From: a virus
DNA length: 38,347 nucleotides
Virus record (IMG/VR): IMGVR_UViG_3300043544_000428
Coordinates: 1-38,347 of that record
Direction: 5' to 3' (one strand)
Shown: in pieces, positions 7,211 to 15,800 of the stretch
Position numbering within the stretch: the first letter of the stretch is position 1
How the letters are laid out: every line of letters begins with the position of its first letter
Notes under the pieces: model-generated
The model's input: the letters and a program-made list of their open reading frames with translations, nothing else
What the model was told of the DNA's origin: nothing
The model's database searches: none
Position numbers and translations under genes: made by a program

Positions 7211-7921
7211 CATATCCTCCTTAAGTGTATTTACTTCTTCTACATTATACATTGAAAAAACAGAACTTTTCACTATTTGCGCCCATGTTGCTATATTAAC
7301 CGGCTGGCCAGTAAAAGATACTTCGTACAAACGCATTTTGGGCGGTATGTTAACAACTTTTCCATCTATGTACTTTTGAGTACTTTTACCTATAGGTATA
7401 GCGCCGATAGAAAGTCCAAGTTTTTGCGATACTCTTTCATCTCCAGAAAGAGCATTGTAAACTTTTTGCGCTAAAGGATGATTCTTATCTAACAAAGACC
7501 AAACATAAAGAAAATTTTTACCTATTTGTATGGCTATTGGTATTCCTATTGGTATGTCGTACATGTAAGATGGATCTGTTTTTCCGGCTAACTTGTACCC
7601 GTGTTCGTAAAATATCCTTCCATTTTTAAGAAAATCTTCTATAGAATCTCCAAAGGTTTCTTCAACATCTAATATTGCATCGTCAACTAAATCTATGTCT
7701 GGAGATGATGCGAGTCCAACTACTAACCAATCACCCGGTTTTAGTTTTATGTCTTCCCTTTTATAGAACTTACCCTCTTTCTCTGCTATGGGCTTTATTT
7801 CGGGAATCCTGTCAACGACAGTTTCTGTATCTGAGTAACCAACCCTTTCTAAAGAATAGGACTTTATGACCTTAAAGTCAGAAAATATAGGAATTTCTAA
7901 AATTTCTACTTGCTGGTTCAT
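6248..7921 (-). CDS. Prohead maturation protease fused to scaffold domain, 557 aa
   Basis: The N-terminal domain matches the caudovirus prohead serine protease (S78/U35-like), which cleaves scaffold and capsid delta domains during head maturation. Evidence: G-L-A-S-S-P-D-I-D at 69-77, catalytic His in Y-E-H-G (H107), P-I-G-I-P-I-A, catalytic Ser in L-G-L-S-I-G-A (S171), and the closing R-L-Y-E-V-S-F-T-G-Q-P-V-N at 197-209. From about 230 it becomes scaffold-like: acidic/Lys low-complexity at 240-290, Gly-Met-Pro-rich at about 305-345, coiled coil at about 345-460, and a charged helical tail. An internal Shine-Dalgarno before M237/M238 suggests a nested scaffold product. The start ATG 7921 lacks a Shine-Dalgarno but lies 8 nt after a TAAAAT box. 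The capsid gene follows. Confidence 0.85.
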   Translation of the reverse strand: MNQQVEILEIPIFSDFKVIKSYSLERVGYSDTETVVDRIPEIKPIAEKEGKFYKREDIKLKPGDWLVVGLASSPDIDLVDDAILDVEETFGDSIEDFLKNGRIFYEHGYKLAGKTDPSYMYDIPIGIPIAIQIGKNFLYVWSLLDKNHPLAQKVYNALSGDERVSQKLGLSIGAIPIGKSTQKYIDGKVVNIPPKMRLYEVSFTGQPVNIATWAQIVKSSVFSMYNVEEVNTLKEDMMPKKEVIKAKEAEEKEKEEEKEGTEEKGNKDERAKDEGDALTSLLGDGEEDKGEGEGLAGGNSGASLADALMGQGMPGGEMPGMPQGGMPGEEPAVLADLAPETQGEDAFPDLVLDKLDLLEQKLSKLEEVLSKLNMIEEEEHDMDIDQGKLEEEQKETENSLRLGETLKSINDLVEILTETTQKTLKYVEELHKNIDNIEKKVEKSLSEMLTVTKSFNTSKEEEKIVSKAKVGVTKDVHPHMGIATSEKLEEKVKSILASKDKVKKLKSFYEEYITFRGSPVEIQRKKDEIYDKARTTLGLEDYEVDVIFREFKKNFSS

Positions 7922-7929
7922 ACAAAATT

Positions 7930-7957
7930 ATTTTACTTTCACTTTAGGAAAATCCAA
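7930..7957 (-). promoter_or_regulatory. Possible promoter for protease-scaffold gene
   Basis: On the minus strand TTGGAT (plus 7952-7957), a 16-nt spacer and TAAAAT (plus 7930-7935) precede the ATG at 7921 by 8 nt. There is no ribosome site, so a leaderless message is possible. It lies in the end of the 69-aa gene, so translational coupling is the alternative. Confidence 0.35.
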
Positions 7958-8148
7958 TTTGCATCTATCTCATCGTCCTCAAAACCTGCTCTTTTTAACA
8001 TATCTGTATAGAGTTGTACGGCTCTAATTTTTTCCGATTCTGTCAAATCGCCGTTCGCAACCTTTAACTCGTCTAACGCTCTATTAATGATGTCTGAAAC
8101 AACTTTTAAAAAAAGTATCTTTTGCGGCAAAGAACTAGCTACATCCAT
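7939..8148 (-). CDS. Small helical protein at head of capsid operon, 69 aa
   Basis: The family is not recognised. The 69-residue product (MDVASSLPQKILF...) is predicted largely helical by its heptad-like hydrophobics: I-L-F-L-K-V-V-S-D-I-I-N-R-A-L-D-E-L, then L-T-E-S-E-K-I-R-A-V-Q-L-Y-T-D-M-L. It ends with an acidic patch and W-I-F-L-K. It has the clearest promoter of this region, placed so that the ATG is 7 nt after TATAAT, and no Shine-Dalgarno. It is the first gene of the protease-scaffold-capsid group, so a head-assembly accessory such as a decoration or connector-type protein is possible. That is inference from position only. Confidence 0.7.
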   Translation of the reverse strand: MDVASSLPQKILFLKVVSDIINRALDELKVANGDLTESEKIRAVQLYTDMLKRAGFEDDEIDANWIFLK

Positions 8149-8155
8149 GTATGGT

Positions 8156-8184
8156 ATTATACTAAACTTGCTTCAACATTTCAA
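8156..8184 (-). promoter_or_regulatory. Strong promoter of capsid operon, leaderless
   Basis: On the minus strand TTGAAA (plus 8179-8184), exactly 17 nt, then TATAAT (plus 8156-8161), then 7 nt, then ATG at 8148. It lies across the 3' end of the 1393-aa gene, uncoupling head genes from the giant-protein genes. There is no ribosome site between start point and ATG. Confidence 0.7.
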
Positions 8185-11100
8185 GAAGTCTTAATGGCAT
8201 TTCAACAAAAACCTGATAACTTAAAGGATATAAATCTTTAAACTTTTTGTCTATTATGTAGTTTTCAAGAGCCGTAGATGGAATTTCTGTTCCGTCAGGT
8301 ACAAATATTCCATACTCGTCCAAATGAATACCTTCTTCATAAACCTTATGTATTAGTGCTTCAAGTTCCCTCATTAAATCCTTATTGTCTCGAGAAAATT
8401 TCTGTAAATCCATAAGTAAGGAATTGTATATAGGATACGATTCTCTTCTGGTGTCTGAGTAATCTACTACCTCGCCCTTGATAAATCTTTTTATTAAACT
8501 TTCTACTTTCTTATACATCTCTTCTATTCTTGTTTTTAGTTTAAGATTCGGGCTATTATCAAATGCAGAAGCAATTCGTTTGTACAAATCCAAAAATTTT
8601 TCTGCATATTCAACAGAAACTTCTCTAACAGAATCCTTTATTTTTGAAATTTCTTCTTCGCTTTTTTTATTTTTATAAGCTTTTTCAAGAAATTTATTCA
8701 TTAAGTTATTTTCATTAAGTAACAGGGCGTGAATTGAGTGCCCAAATTCATGTGCAATTAGGGCTTGCAAATAATTGGCACCATTAGTGTTTTCAGGAAT
8801 ACGCCCATCCTTAGGAAAATTTCTTTTTAGCATGGATATATTAGGATCACCTTCAAAATTCTTTTTTATCTCTTTATAATCTCCAGTTGGACTTAATTCG
8901 TAACTATCAGATATTAAAATAACAATCTTACCGGAGGGCCTTTCCGAAAGCACACCATCAGACGAATTATAATATCCAGAAAATGTTTTTGTATCTTTAC
9001 CTCTTAATGTAAAGACTATCTGGGGCGAAAAGCTTTTAAACATTTCATAAAAATTTTCATCCTTTTCTTGATAGAAATCTACCAACTTAGAAAATACTTC
9101 TCTCACAACTGAAAATGGTTTGCGCCTCAAAAATGGGTTTGAAAACATATTAAGACTTCCGTGCCCATTGTTATAATCATTATCTTTATCAAATAAAAGT
9201 GGAATGCCAGTTTTTTCATCACTTGTATAAAACCCGCTTACTGGAAGCAAAGTTTTTCTAAAAACTTCTTTAAAAAGCTTTTTTACATCTTCATCGTGCT
9301 CATATTCCTCTAAAACCCTGACGGCATTTTTTACGTCATAAAACGTAAAGCCTTCCCTATCTATGCTTCTGCCATACTTTTTCTTTATAAGATTTTTTGC
9401 TCTAGTAACGAATTCATTGGCAAAAGCCTTAGAAAGCTCATAAACATAAACAGTTCCTGCATTATATAAATCTTTAACAAAATTTACTGCCATGTGAGGA
9501 TCTAAAACAAAACTTATCCCATTTTGAACTAGAAGAAATTTAACAAATCCATTTTTATCGTAAAATGGTTTTACAGAGAAATCTTCATCTTCAAGCAATG
9601 AATTATCGGATTCTAAAAGTAAACCTTCAATATCATAGATATTACCGTAATCTCTAGAGCGAATGCCAGAAAAATCGTGGAAGAAAAGTGGTATTAAAGA
9701 GGCAAGGAAAGCACTTGTTTCTTTTTCATCCTTCCACACGCCTTCTGTGGGCAATGTTTGTCCATAGTATTCTATGTGGGCGGAAGGTAGTAAAAAACTA
9801 GAAACGTGGAACGGACTTTGGGGATTTAAAAATAGTTCAGGTATTGCCTTTAACTTATATTCCTCGGCTCCAGTTGAGTATCGCAATCTTTCTAAGAACT
9901 TACCAATCAGACCTTTCAAAACCTGTGAATGCGAATAAATAACTCTAGAAGAGTAATTCATATGATCAAAGGACGAGCTAAGGGTTTTGGAAGTGTAGGC
10001 TTTGGACCCGCTAACAAGCGAAAAATAGTAATAAAGAAGTGCGTCATACCTTTTGATAAAGGGTGTAAGGAAAATCTTCAATGAATTTTTGCTTGGATCA
10101 TTTAAGTGATATTTTATGTTTTCGCCCTTTATTAGAAACCTAGAAATTAATACTCTAAGCTGATCTAATAAGTCTTGTATGTAAAAGGGATTTTCCAATT
10201 GCCCTTCGTTTTTAAATACCATAGCCTTTATCAAGCCCAGATTATCTACCATTGCTGTTAGTTCTGGCTCCAAAGTCGAAACTGCACTAACCTCCTTTTT
10301 TAAAGACTCAATAATAGAAAAAAGATTCTTCTGAAAATCTTCGTTCACTTCTTCAAATTGTTCAATTAGTCTTCTTTTTGCCTCAGAAAACCGGTCAACT
10401 AATTTTGATGTTCCTCCTTCATATTCTAAGTATTTTCCATAGTGCGAGGAAGAGGCTGAAGAAAGCAAATAAGCTTTAAAGGCTTCTCGTCTTTTCTTTA
10501 TGATTTCTCTATCTAAATTCACCCAAATGTTTGTCATTTCACGATATATCATTTGATCAAGAAAGTAATTCCCAAGTTTTTTAACCACAGATGTTATTAT
10601 GTCTTCTAGTCTACTTTCAAGATAAAATTTCCAGTTTTCCATCGGTATTTCCTCATCGTTAACACCTAACTTCCCTTGACGATAAATAAAAGAAGATAAA
10701 AAGGCCGATTTGAAAGCTCCAATAGCCTGTAAAACCTCTGCAGATGTTTTTGAATTTCGAAGAAGTTCTGTTAATCTATGGGCCGTTGTCTCATAAGCAT
10801 CTTGATCATTGAGAAAAATCTTATGCCCAGCATATAACCCAAGTTTTACAAAATTCGAGTATTTTTCATATAACTTATCACGCTTTTTTTCTTTCTCTAC
10901 TTCCATGAAAAATTGTTTAACTGGTTCTTCATAAGAAAAAGAACTGCTAGGAATAAGTTCTCTTAATAAGCCAGGATATAACATTAAAGTATGTAAAACT
11001 GAAGATATATCTAGAGAAATTTCTTCACCTTCTACTGCTAAATAAAAACTCCCATCGTGGACAAAATCTTCTAGAAAATAAACAAGGTCTTCTATAGAAT

Positions 11101-12343
11101 TTGGACCTTTATTATCTTCCTCATCTTTACTTTCTTTTGAGACTCTTTTAAATATATCTACTGCTCTTAAAATAATTCGACTTTGAGGAGATTCAGCAAT
11201 AACGTTATCTTTTTCAGTATCACCAATATCTCTTTTATCTTTTTCAGCACTAAAGTATTTTAATTGGGAAAAGTATTCGTAAGCGAAATTTGCTCTACTT
11301 AGTAAATCTCCTTCTGATTGATTTCTACTTAGTGAAAGCAAAAATCCTTTGACTAAGAACTCTACAAAATCCTTTTTGTCTGCAACAGCATCTTCTTTTA
11401 ACAGATACTTGTAAAGTTCCTCAATAAATTCTGGATCAATGGCCGCCAATATGTCATTTTTCTTTAGCATGCGCTCAAACGTGCCTACAACTCTCTCTAT
11501 ATCTAGGCCCTCTTCTTCCTCTTCATAGTATTGCCGATCCTCTAAGCCGGAAGAAATTTCTTCAACTATTTCTGATATAAAGCTTAGCGGATCAGGGTAT
11601 TTTCCAGTTTTGTACGCATTTCTTAATGCGAAAAAAACTGGCGATAGTACGTTAAAAACTTGATCAGGAATTTCTAGCTTTTTAAAAAGTTTCAGATTTT
11701 TTTTGCTCAGTATTAATGTATTTTCTAGATCATAAAGTATTTCTTCTTCTATTTCTCCAAATGGAATATTTTTCACACCATAAAACTCAAAAAACTTTTT
11801 TATATCTTTAGCAAATGGTTCTAAAATTTCTAAGAATTCCAAATCTTCTGAGGTAATGTTGACTTCGTAAAAAAAATCATCGTCTATAGGATTGATGTGA
11901 TCCAATATATTATAGATGTTTACGAAACTGTAGTTGGAAATTTTACCCAAAATAAAGTATGCGGAATAAAATATTAAGTCCTTATAATCCCTCAAAGTTG
12001 GAGTGTAGTCAAATCTTTTCAGTACCCTCTTTGCACCCTCAATAAAGTCCTCATGAGTCAAAGTATTACCCTCCCCTTCGTCTTGGTTAGATTCGGCTAA
12101 TATGGGCTGTTCCGTCTTTCCTCCATAAATTTTCATTGCATAATCAAAAACGCTTTCCAAAACCCATTTACTGTCGGGGCTGTTAACTTTTATTCCGTTT
12201 CTTACACCAACAAACTGTCCGGGGTAATAGACAGAACTAGGGCTATCCAAACGATACAGAACAAATCCCTCAGGAACATATTTAACAATGTCATAATCTC
12301 TTTCTGTTGGGATTATGTTGTTTTTTTCATATATTACACCCAT
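8162..12343 (-). CDS. Giant protein 1: zincin-type metallopeptidase polyprotein, 1393 aa
   Basis: This is a multidomain giant. Residues 23-46 carry the module shared with the other giants (V-P-E-G-F-V-L-Y, then V-Y-Y-P-G-Q-F-V-G), followed by W-V-L at 60-62 and a helix L-T-H-E-D-F-I-E-G-A-K-R. The middle is long, charged and helical without a recognised family. Near the C-terminus, A-L-I-A-H-E-F-G-H-S-I-H holds a zinc site HExxH (H1198, E1199, H1202), typical of gluzincin or related peptidases; a downstream third ligand was not assigned. No signal peptide or membrane segment is seen. GAGGG lies 7 nt before ATG. Zincin domains occur in ejected phage polyvalent proteins; that role is inferred. 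It could also be a structural protease. Confidence 0.8.
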   Translation of the reverse strand: MGVIYEKNNIIPTERDYDIVKYVPEGFVLYRLDSPSSVYYPGQFVGVRNGIKVNSPDSKWVLESVFDYAMKIYGGKTEQPILAESNQDEGEGNTLTHEDFIEGAKRVLKRFDYTPTLRDYKDLIFYSAYFILGKISNYSFVNIYNILDHINPIDDDFFYEVNITSEDLEFLEILEPFAKDIKKFFEFYGVKNIPFGEIEEEILYDLENTLILSKKNLKLFKKLEIPDQVFNVLSPVFFALRNAYKTGKYPDPLSFISEIVEEISSGLEDRQYYEEEEEGLDIERVVGTFERMLKKNDILAAIDPEFIEELYKYLLKEDAVADKKDFVEFLVKGFLLSLSRNQSEGDLLSRANFAYEYFSQLKYFSAEKDKRDIGDTEKDNVIAESPQSRIILRAVDIFKRVSKESKDEEDNKGPNSIEDLVYFLEDFVHDGSFYLAVEGEEISLDISSVLHTLMLYPGLLRELIPSSSFSYEEPVKQFFMEVEKEKKRDKLYEKYSNFVKLGLYAGHKIFLNDQDAYETTAHRLTELLRNSKTSAEVLQAIGAFKSAFLSSFIYRQGKLGVNDEEIPMENWKFYLESRLEDIITSVVKKLGNYFLDQMIYREMTNIWVNLDREIIKKRREAFKAYLLSSASSSHYGKYLEYEGGTSKLVDRFSEAKRRLIEQFEEVNEDFQKNLFSIIESLKKEVSAVSTLEPELTAMVDNLGLIKAMVFKNEGQLENPFYIQDLLDQLRVLISRFLIKGENIKYHLNDPSKNSLKIFLTPFIKRYDALLYYYFSLVSGSKAYTSKTLSSSFDHMNYSSRVIYSHSQVLKGLIGKFLERLRYSTGAEEYKLKAIPELFLNPQSPFHVSSFLLPSAHIEYYGQTLPTEGVWKDEKETSAFLASLIPLFFHDFSGIRSRDYGNIYDIEGLLLESDNSLLEDEDFSVKPFYDKNGFVKFLLVQNGISFVLDPHMAVNFVKDLYNAGTVYVYELSKAFANEFVTRAKNLIKKKYGRSIDREGFTFYDVKNAVRVLEEYEHDEDVKKLFKEVFRKTLLPVSGFYTSDEKTGIPLLFDKDNDYNNGHGSLNMFSNPFLRRKPFSVVREVFSKLVDFYQEKDENFYEMFKSFSPQIVFTLRGKDTKTFSGYYNSSDGVLSERPSGKIVILISDSYELSPTGDYKEIKKNFEGDPNISMLKRNFPKDGRIPENTNGANYLQALIAHEFGHSIHALLLNENNLMNKFLEKAYKNKKSEEEISKIKDSVREVSVEYAEKFLDLYKRIASAFDNSPNLKLKTRIEEMYKKVESLIKRFIKGEVVDYSDTRRESYPIYNSLLMDLQKFSRDNKDLMRELEALIHKVYEEGIHLDEYGIFVPDGTEIPSTALENYIIDKKFKDLYPLSYQVFVEMPLRLLEMLKQV

Positions 12344-12352
12344 AACTAGCCC

Positions 12353-12829
12353 TCATTTTCCTCCTTTCTTTTTGTAAACTTGTGAGTATATCGCCCTTTT
12401 AATTAAGGAAAAATCCTCATTAATATCAAAAGAGAATTCTCTTACATACCTTGGAACTCTCTCTTTTTTATAGAGAATGCAATTTATCTTATCCAACTTC
12501 ATTCTGGCAATAAAAAAGTAATCGCCGTCTAAATCTACTGAAATGTAATCTTTTTCTCCCGACAAAAGGGTGGAAAATAGATCATTGTGATTGCTATTAA
12601 TATTCTTTGCTAAGCTTATGGCTTTTTCTGCTATTTCTTCTGCATTAGAAAATTCTAGGTCCATACACTCACCGTAATAACATATACTAGCACTAATTTC
12701 ACCTAAAATTTTTTGCAAGTAAAACGCCAATGAATCTGCTTCAAAAGATAAATATGACTCATCTGGAGATTCCAAGAATCTAGATATTTTCTCTATGATG
12801 TCTTCTTTTGTTTTTTCCCTGTTGTTCAT
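12353..12829 (-). CDS. Acidic protein between giants, 158 aa
   Basis: The family is not recognised. The product (MNNREKTKEDIIEKISRFLE...) is acidic, with an N-terminal helical half including F-L-E-S-P-D-E-S, a central helix S-N-A-E-E-I-A-E-K-A-I-S-L-A-K, and a C-terminal beta part (D-Y-I-S-V-D-L-D-G-D-Y-F-F-I-A-R-M) ending in K-K-K-G-G-K. The shape recalls small dedicated chaperones that sit before a large secreted or packaged partner; nothing in the sequence proves this. Its stop TGA at 12353 overlaps the ribosome site region of the 1393-aa gene, so the two are probably coupled. AAGG sits only 2 nt before ATG 12829, a poor site. Confidence 0.7.
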   Translation of the reverse strand: MNNREKTKEDIIEKISRFLESPDESYLSFEADSLAFYLQKILGEISASICYYGECMDLEFSNAEEIAEKAISLAKNINSNHNDLFSTLLSGEKDYISVDLDGDYFFIARMKLDKINCILYKKERVPRYVREFSFDINEDFSLIKRAIYSQVYKKKGGK

Positions 12830-12858
12830 GGCCTTAATATTCTTGCGAAATCTTTTCC

Positions 12859-12864
12859 ATTATA
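12859..12864 (-). promoter_or_regulatory. Possible extended -10 promoter at end of the 1798-aa gene
   Basis: On the minus strand TGCTATAAT overlaps the stop codon of the 1798-aa gene, an extended -10. A poor -35 (TTACTT) lies 17 nt upstream. It would start a message about 25-30 nt ahead of the 158-aa gene ATG. As at 8156-8161, a -10 box sits at the 3' end of a giant gene. Confidence 0.4.
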
Positions 12865-15800
12865 GCATTAGAAATGCACTCAAGTAATCCTTGCAGTACT
12901 CTTTTACATTAAGTGTTATACGTTTTGACTCTCCCCCCTCATCTTTTGGAGGAAGAACAATTGTCCAAATGTTATCCCCATTAAAGCTTAGCGCAATAGA
13001 TATTGGCTTTCCTCCATAAAGCGCTTGTAAAGTTGTAGAAGAGCTTGCAAGCACTTCATCTACAGCGCTTTTAAGGGCCTCTTTGTCAATAGAAACTTTC
13101 TCTTCTTCATTTCTTTCTTCTTTTGCGCTAGATTCTTTTTCCAGATTTTCCTCTTTGTTTGCACTCTCTTTTCTTTCTTCTACGCCAACATCTTCTACTT
13201 GCCCTTCTTTACTAGTTTGATCGGTAACTTCTCTTATTGGTTTGTAATTTACAAAAGACACAAACTTACCAGAATCGCCTACTCCCATTGGTTTGGATAA
13301 CACTTTAAATGCACGAGCCAAGGTAGCTAGTCCCCCAGACAACAAAGATTTTTTATCCTGAGATATAGACTTGATAAATCTACCGCTTGGATCATAAAGT
13401 TCAAAAGACACTTCATCTTTTCCTTTTTCTTTTAACTTCATAACAAAACCACGTTCCGTTTTTATTTTTAAGTCATTAATTTTCCCGCTAAACAAATCTT
13501 CCAGGGCAAATTTAAAGTCTTCTTCTTCTATTGAAGAGGATTGTTCTAGTTGTTTTTGCTCTTCTTCTATTTTTCTTTTCGCTAGTTCTTTGAAGATTTC
13601 TTCAAAATTTTCTGCTTCTTGGAGAACGCCCAATGGAACGGTTACAGAATATCTTTTACCGCTTTTTTCAAAGTAGTAATGAACTTTATCGCCGCTCACC
13701 TCATAGCTTCCTTTTACTCCAAGTCCAGAAAAAGATAAATCTCTCGTTTCGCTATTTAAAAACTCTTTTAATCTTCTCTTTCTCTCTTCCTCTTTTTCTC
13801 TTTTCTTTTTCTCTCTATAGTGCTCAGTAACTTCTCTTTGTATGGACTCGGTATCAAAGATGTCTTTTATTTTTAGTTTCCTTAAATTTTCAAAGTCTTT
13901 GCCCAAAAATATTCTTTCGTAAACAACATTTCCTGAGCTATCTCTCAAAACCAACCTAGCATTATTTTTATCAACATACAAACTGTAATCAAAAATATCC
14001 TCTCCAGTTTCCTCATCCAACGCAAAGCTAAACCTTGTACCTATTTGTGTGTTTTCTTCCCCCGCTAAAACATTCCCCAAAGTCATTGTTTCAATATCTC
14101 TTTGAGTTCTAGCTAATAATGGTAGGTCTTCAAATCCACCTTCTCCTTCAAAAACTGGCTTATCTAGAACCTTACCAGTCTTTAAAAGTTCACTCATTAC
14201 ACTATGTATATTTGCCCCCTTTAGGGCCTCCAAATCTTTTGAAGAAAGTGTTATAGCCGCAATTTTTTCAATCTTTTTCCCAGTTTTTGGCCTGTCTTTA
14301 TTACCAAAAACTGCGTTAGCAAAATCCATAGACGGAGCAAGAGTAATTCTATAATTTTTATTATTGACCCTTTCAACAATAACTGCCCCGTCAAAATTGT
14401 CTTCCCTTTCTCCATACACTAGTAAAGATTGAATATTTTTGTGATTAAGTACCTCCATTACATCAGCAAAAGTTGTTTTTTCAAAATCAGATGATGTAGA
14501 GTAATAAGCTCCATCAGGGGTAACATGTTTTCTAAAATTGGACGCTACTCCTGTTTTTATTTTTTGCTCTACCTCATGAAGTTTAGATACTGTCTTAGCT
14601 TTCTTAGCTTTGGAGGGCCTACTTTTAACAGCTTTTTCAACTACATCTTTAATGCTTTCCTCTGTTATAGTTTCTAGTTCTTCATTTACTTTTTCATCTT
14701 TTGAAACCTTCTTTTTTTCCTTTTGGAGTTTAGTTATTTTAGTTGATTTTCCTCTGTCCTCTGGAGGTTTTTGCGGCTCTTCTTGTTCAATATTTTTTAT
14801 TTCTTCTTCCTCGCCTTCCATTTTAGATTCTTCCAAATTTTCCACAGACTCTCCTTCGGGGGTAGATTCTGGCTCTAATTTTTGTTCTTCTGGTTCTTGG
14901 GCAGTTTCTTGTAATGTATCAGTTTCTTCTTCTAATTCTAGTTTTTGCGGCTCCCCTTCAGCTTCACTTATATTCTCTAGAACTGGAACATTAGAAATCT
15001 TTTCCTTTATATTTTCTTTTTCTAAATAGCCCAATACGCCTCTCAATAATGTCTTCAGCGCTTTTGATGCTTCATTACCGGATAAACTTGGGGCACGGTT
15101 AATGATGTTAAATTCGTCATTAGTAAGTTGTCTAGAAACAACTATATCGTCTCCCTTAGTAACTTCTACTTTCCACCCCTTTACTAATTTGACGCTTCTT
15201 CCATCAATTACTGCCGAATCTTCTTCACCTTCCTCTCCCACAGTCCTTGTAATAATCAATTCATATTGATCGCCAGCATAATTAAATTTAATAGAGCTAT
15301 AATCAGCAATTTCTTCATCTTCTGTTTCATATATTTCTTTTGTAGATAAAGAAACTACATTTTTAAAAAACTCCTCAGGATCCCCAGAAACGCTTACATT
15401 TTTTGTTGTTTTAAATCTAAAGTTTTTTCCATCAACTTCTACAGACTCTAAAATCTCTCTAATTTTAGAGAAATTTCTAGGCTCTGCAGAAAATTTTACA
15501 GGAAACTCTTCCGTACCAGCTCTTCTCACATTATTAAGGTTTAGAGGTATATAAGCTTTTAAAAGCGGATCCCTTACAAAAGAGGCTATAGTTCTGCTAT
15601 CTTTAAACTCCTCTAAGCTTTCTGCCAAAAGTTCACCTGGTTGATTTCCAGTACCAAATACTCTATCTAAAACTTCTTTCACATAATCTCTTAAACCAAC
15701 ACTCATGCTTAAAATGTCCCCATTATTCTGTATATAAGAAGAAGATACTGACGAAAGAACTATAGTATTTTTTAAAGCATCAATAATAAATTTACTATTA

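Noticed and set aside
7026-7379. Ser/Pro-rich plus-strand ORF opposite the scaffold region
   Set aside because: Antisense shadow of the acidic and Gly/Pro/Met-rich scaffold.
14610-15029. Ser-rich plus-strand ORF opposite the 1798-aa gene
   Set aside because: It is the reverse complement of Glu/Lys codons (GAA/GAG to TTC/CTC); an antisense artefact of acidic low-complexity sequence.
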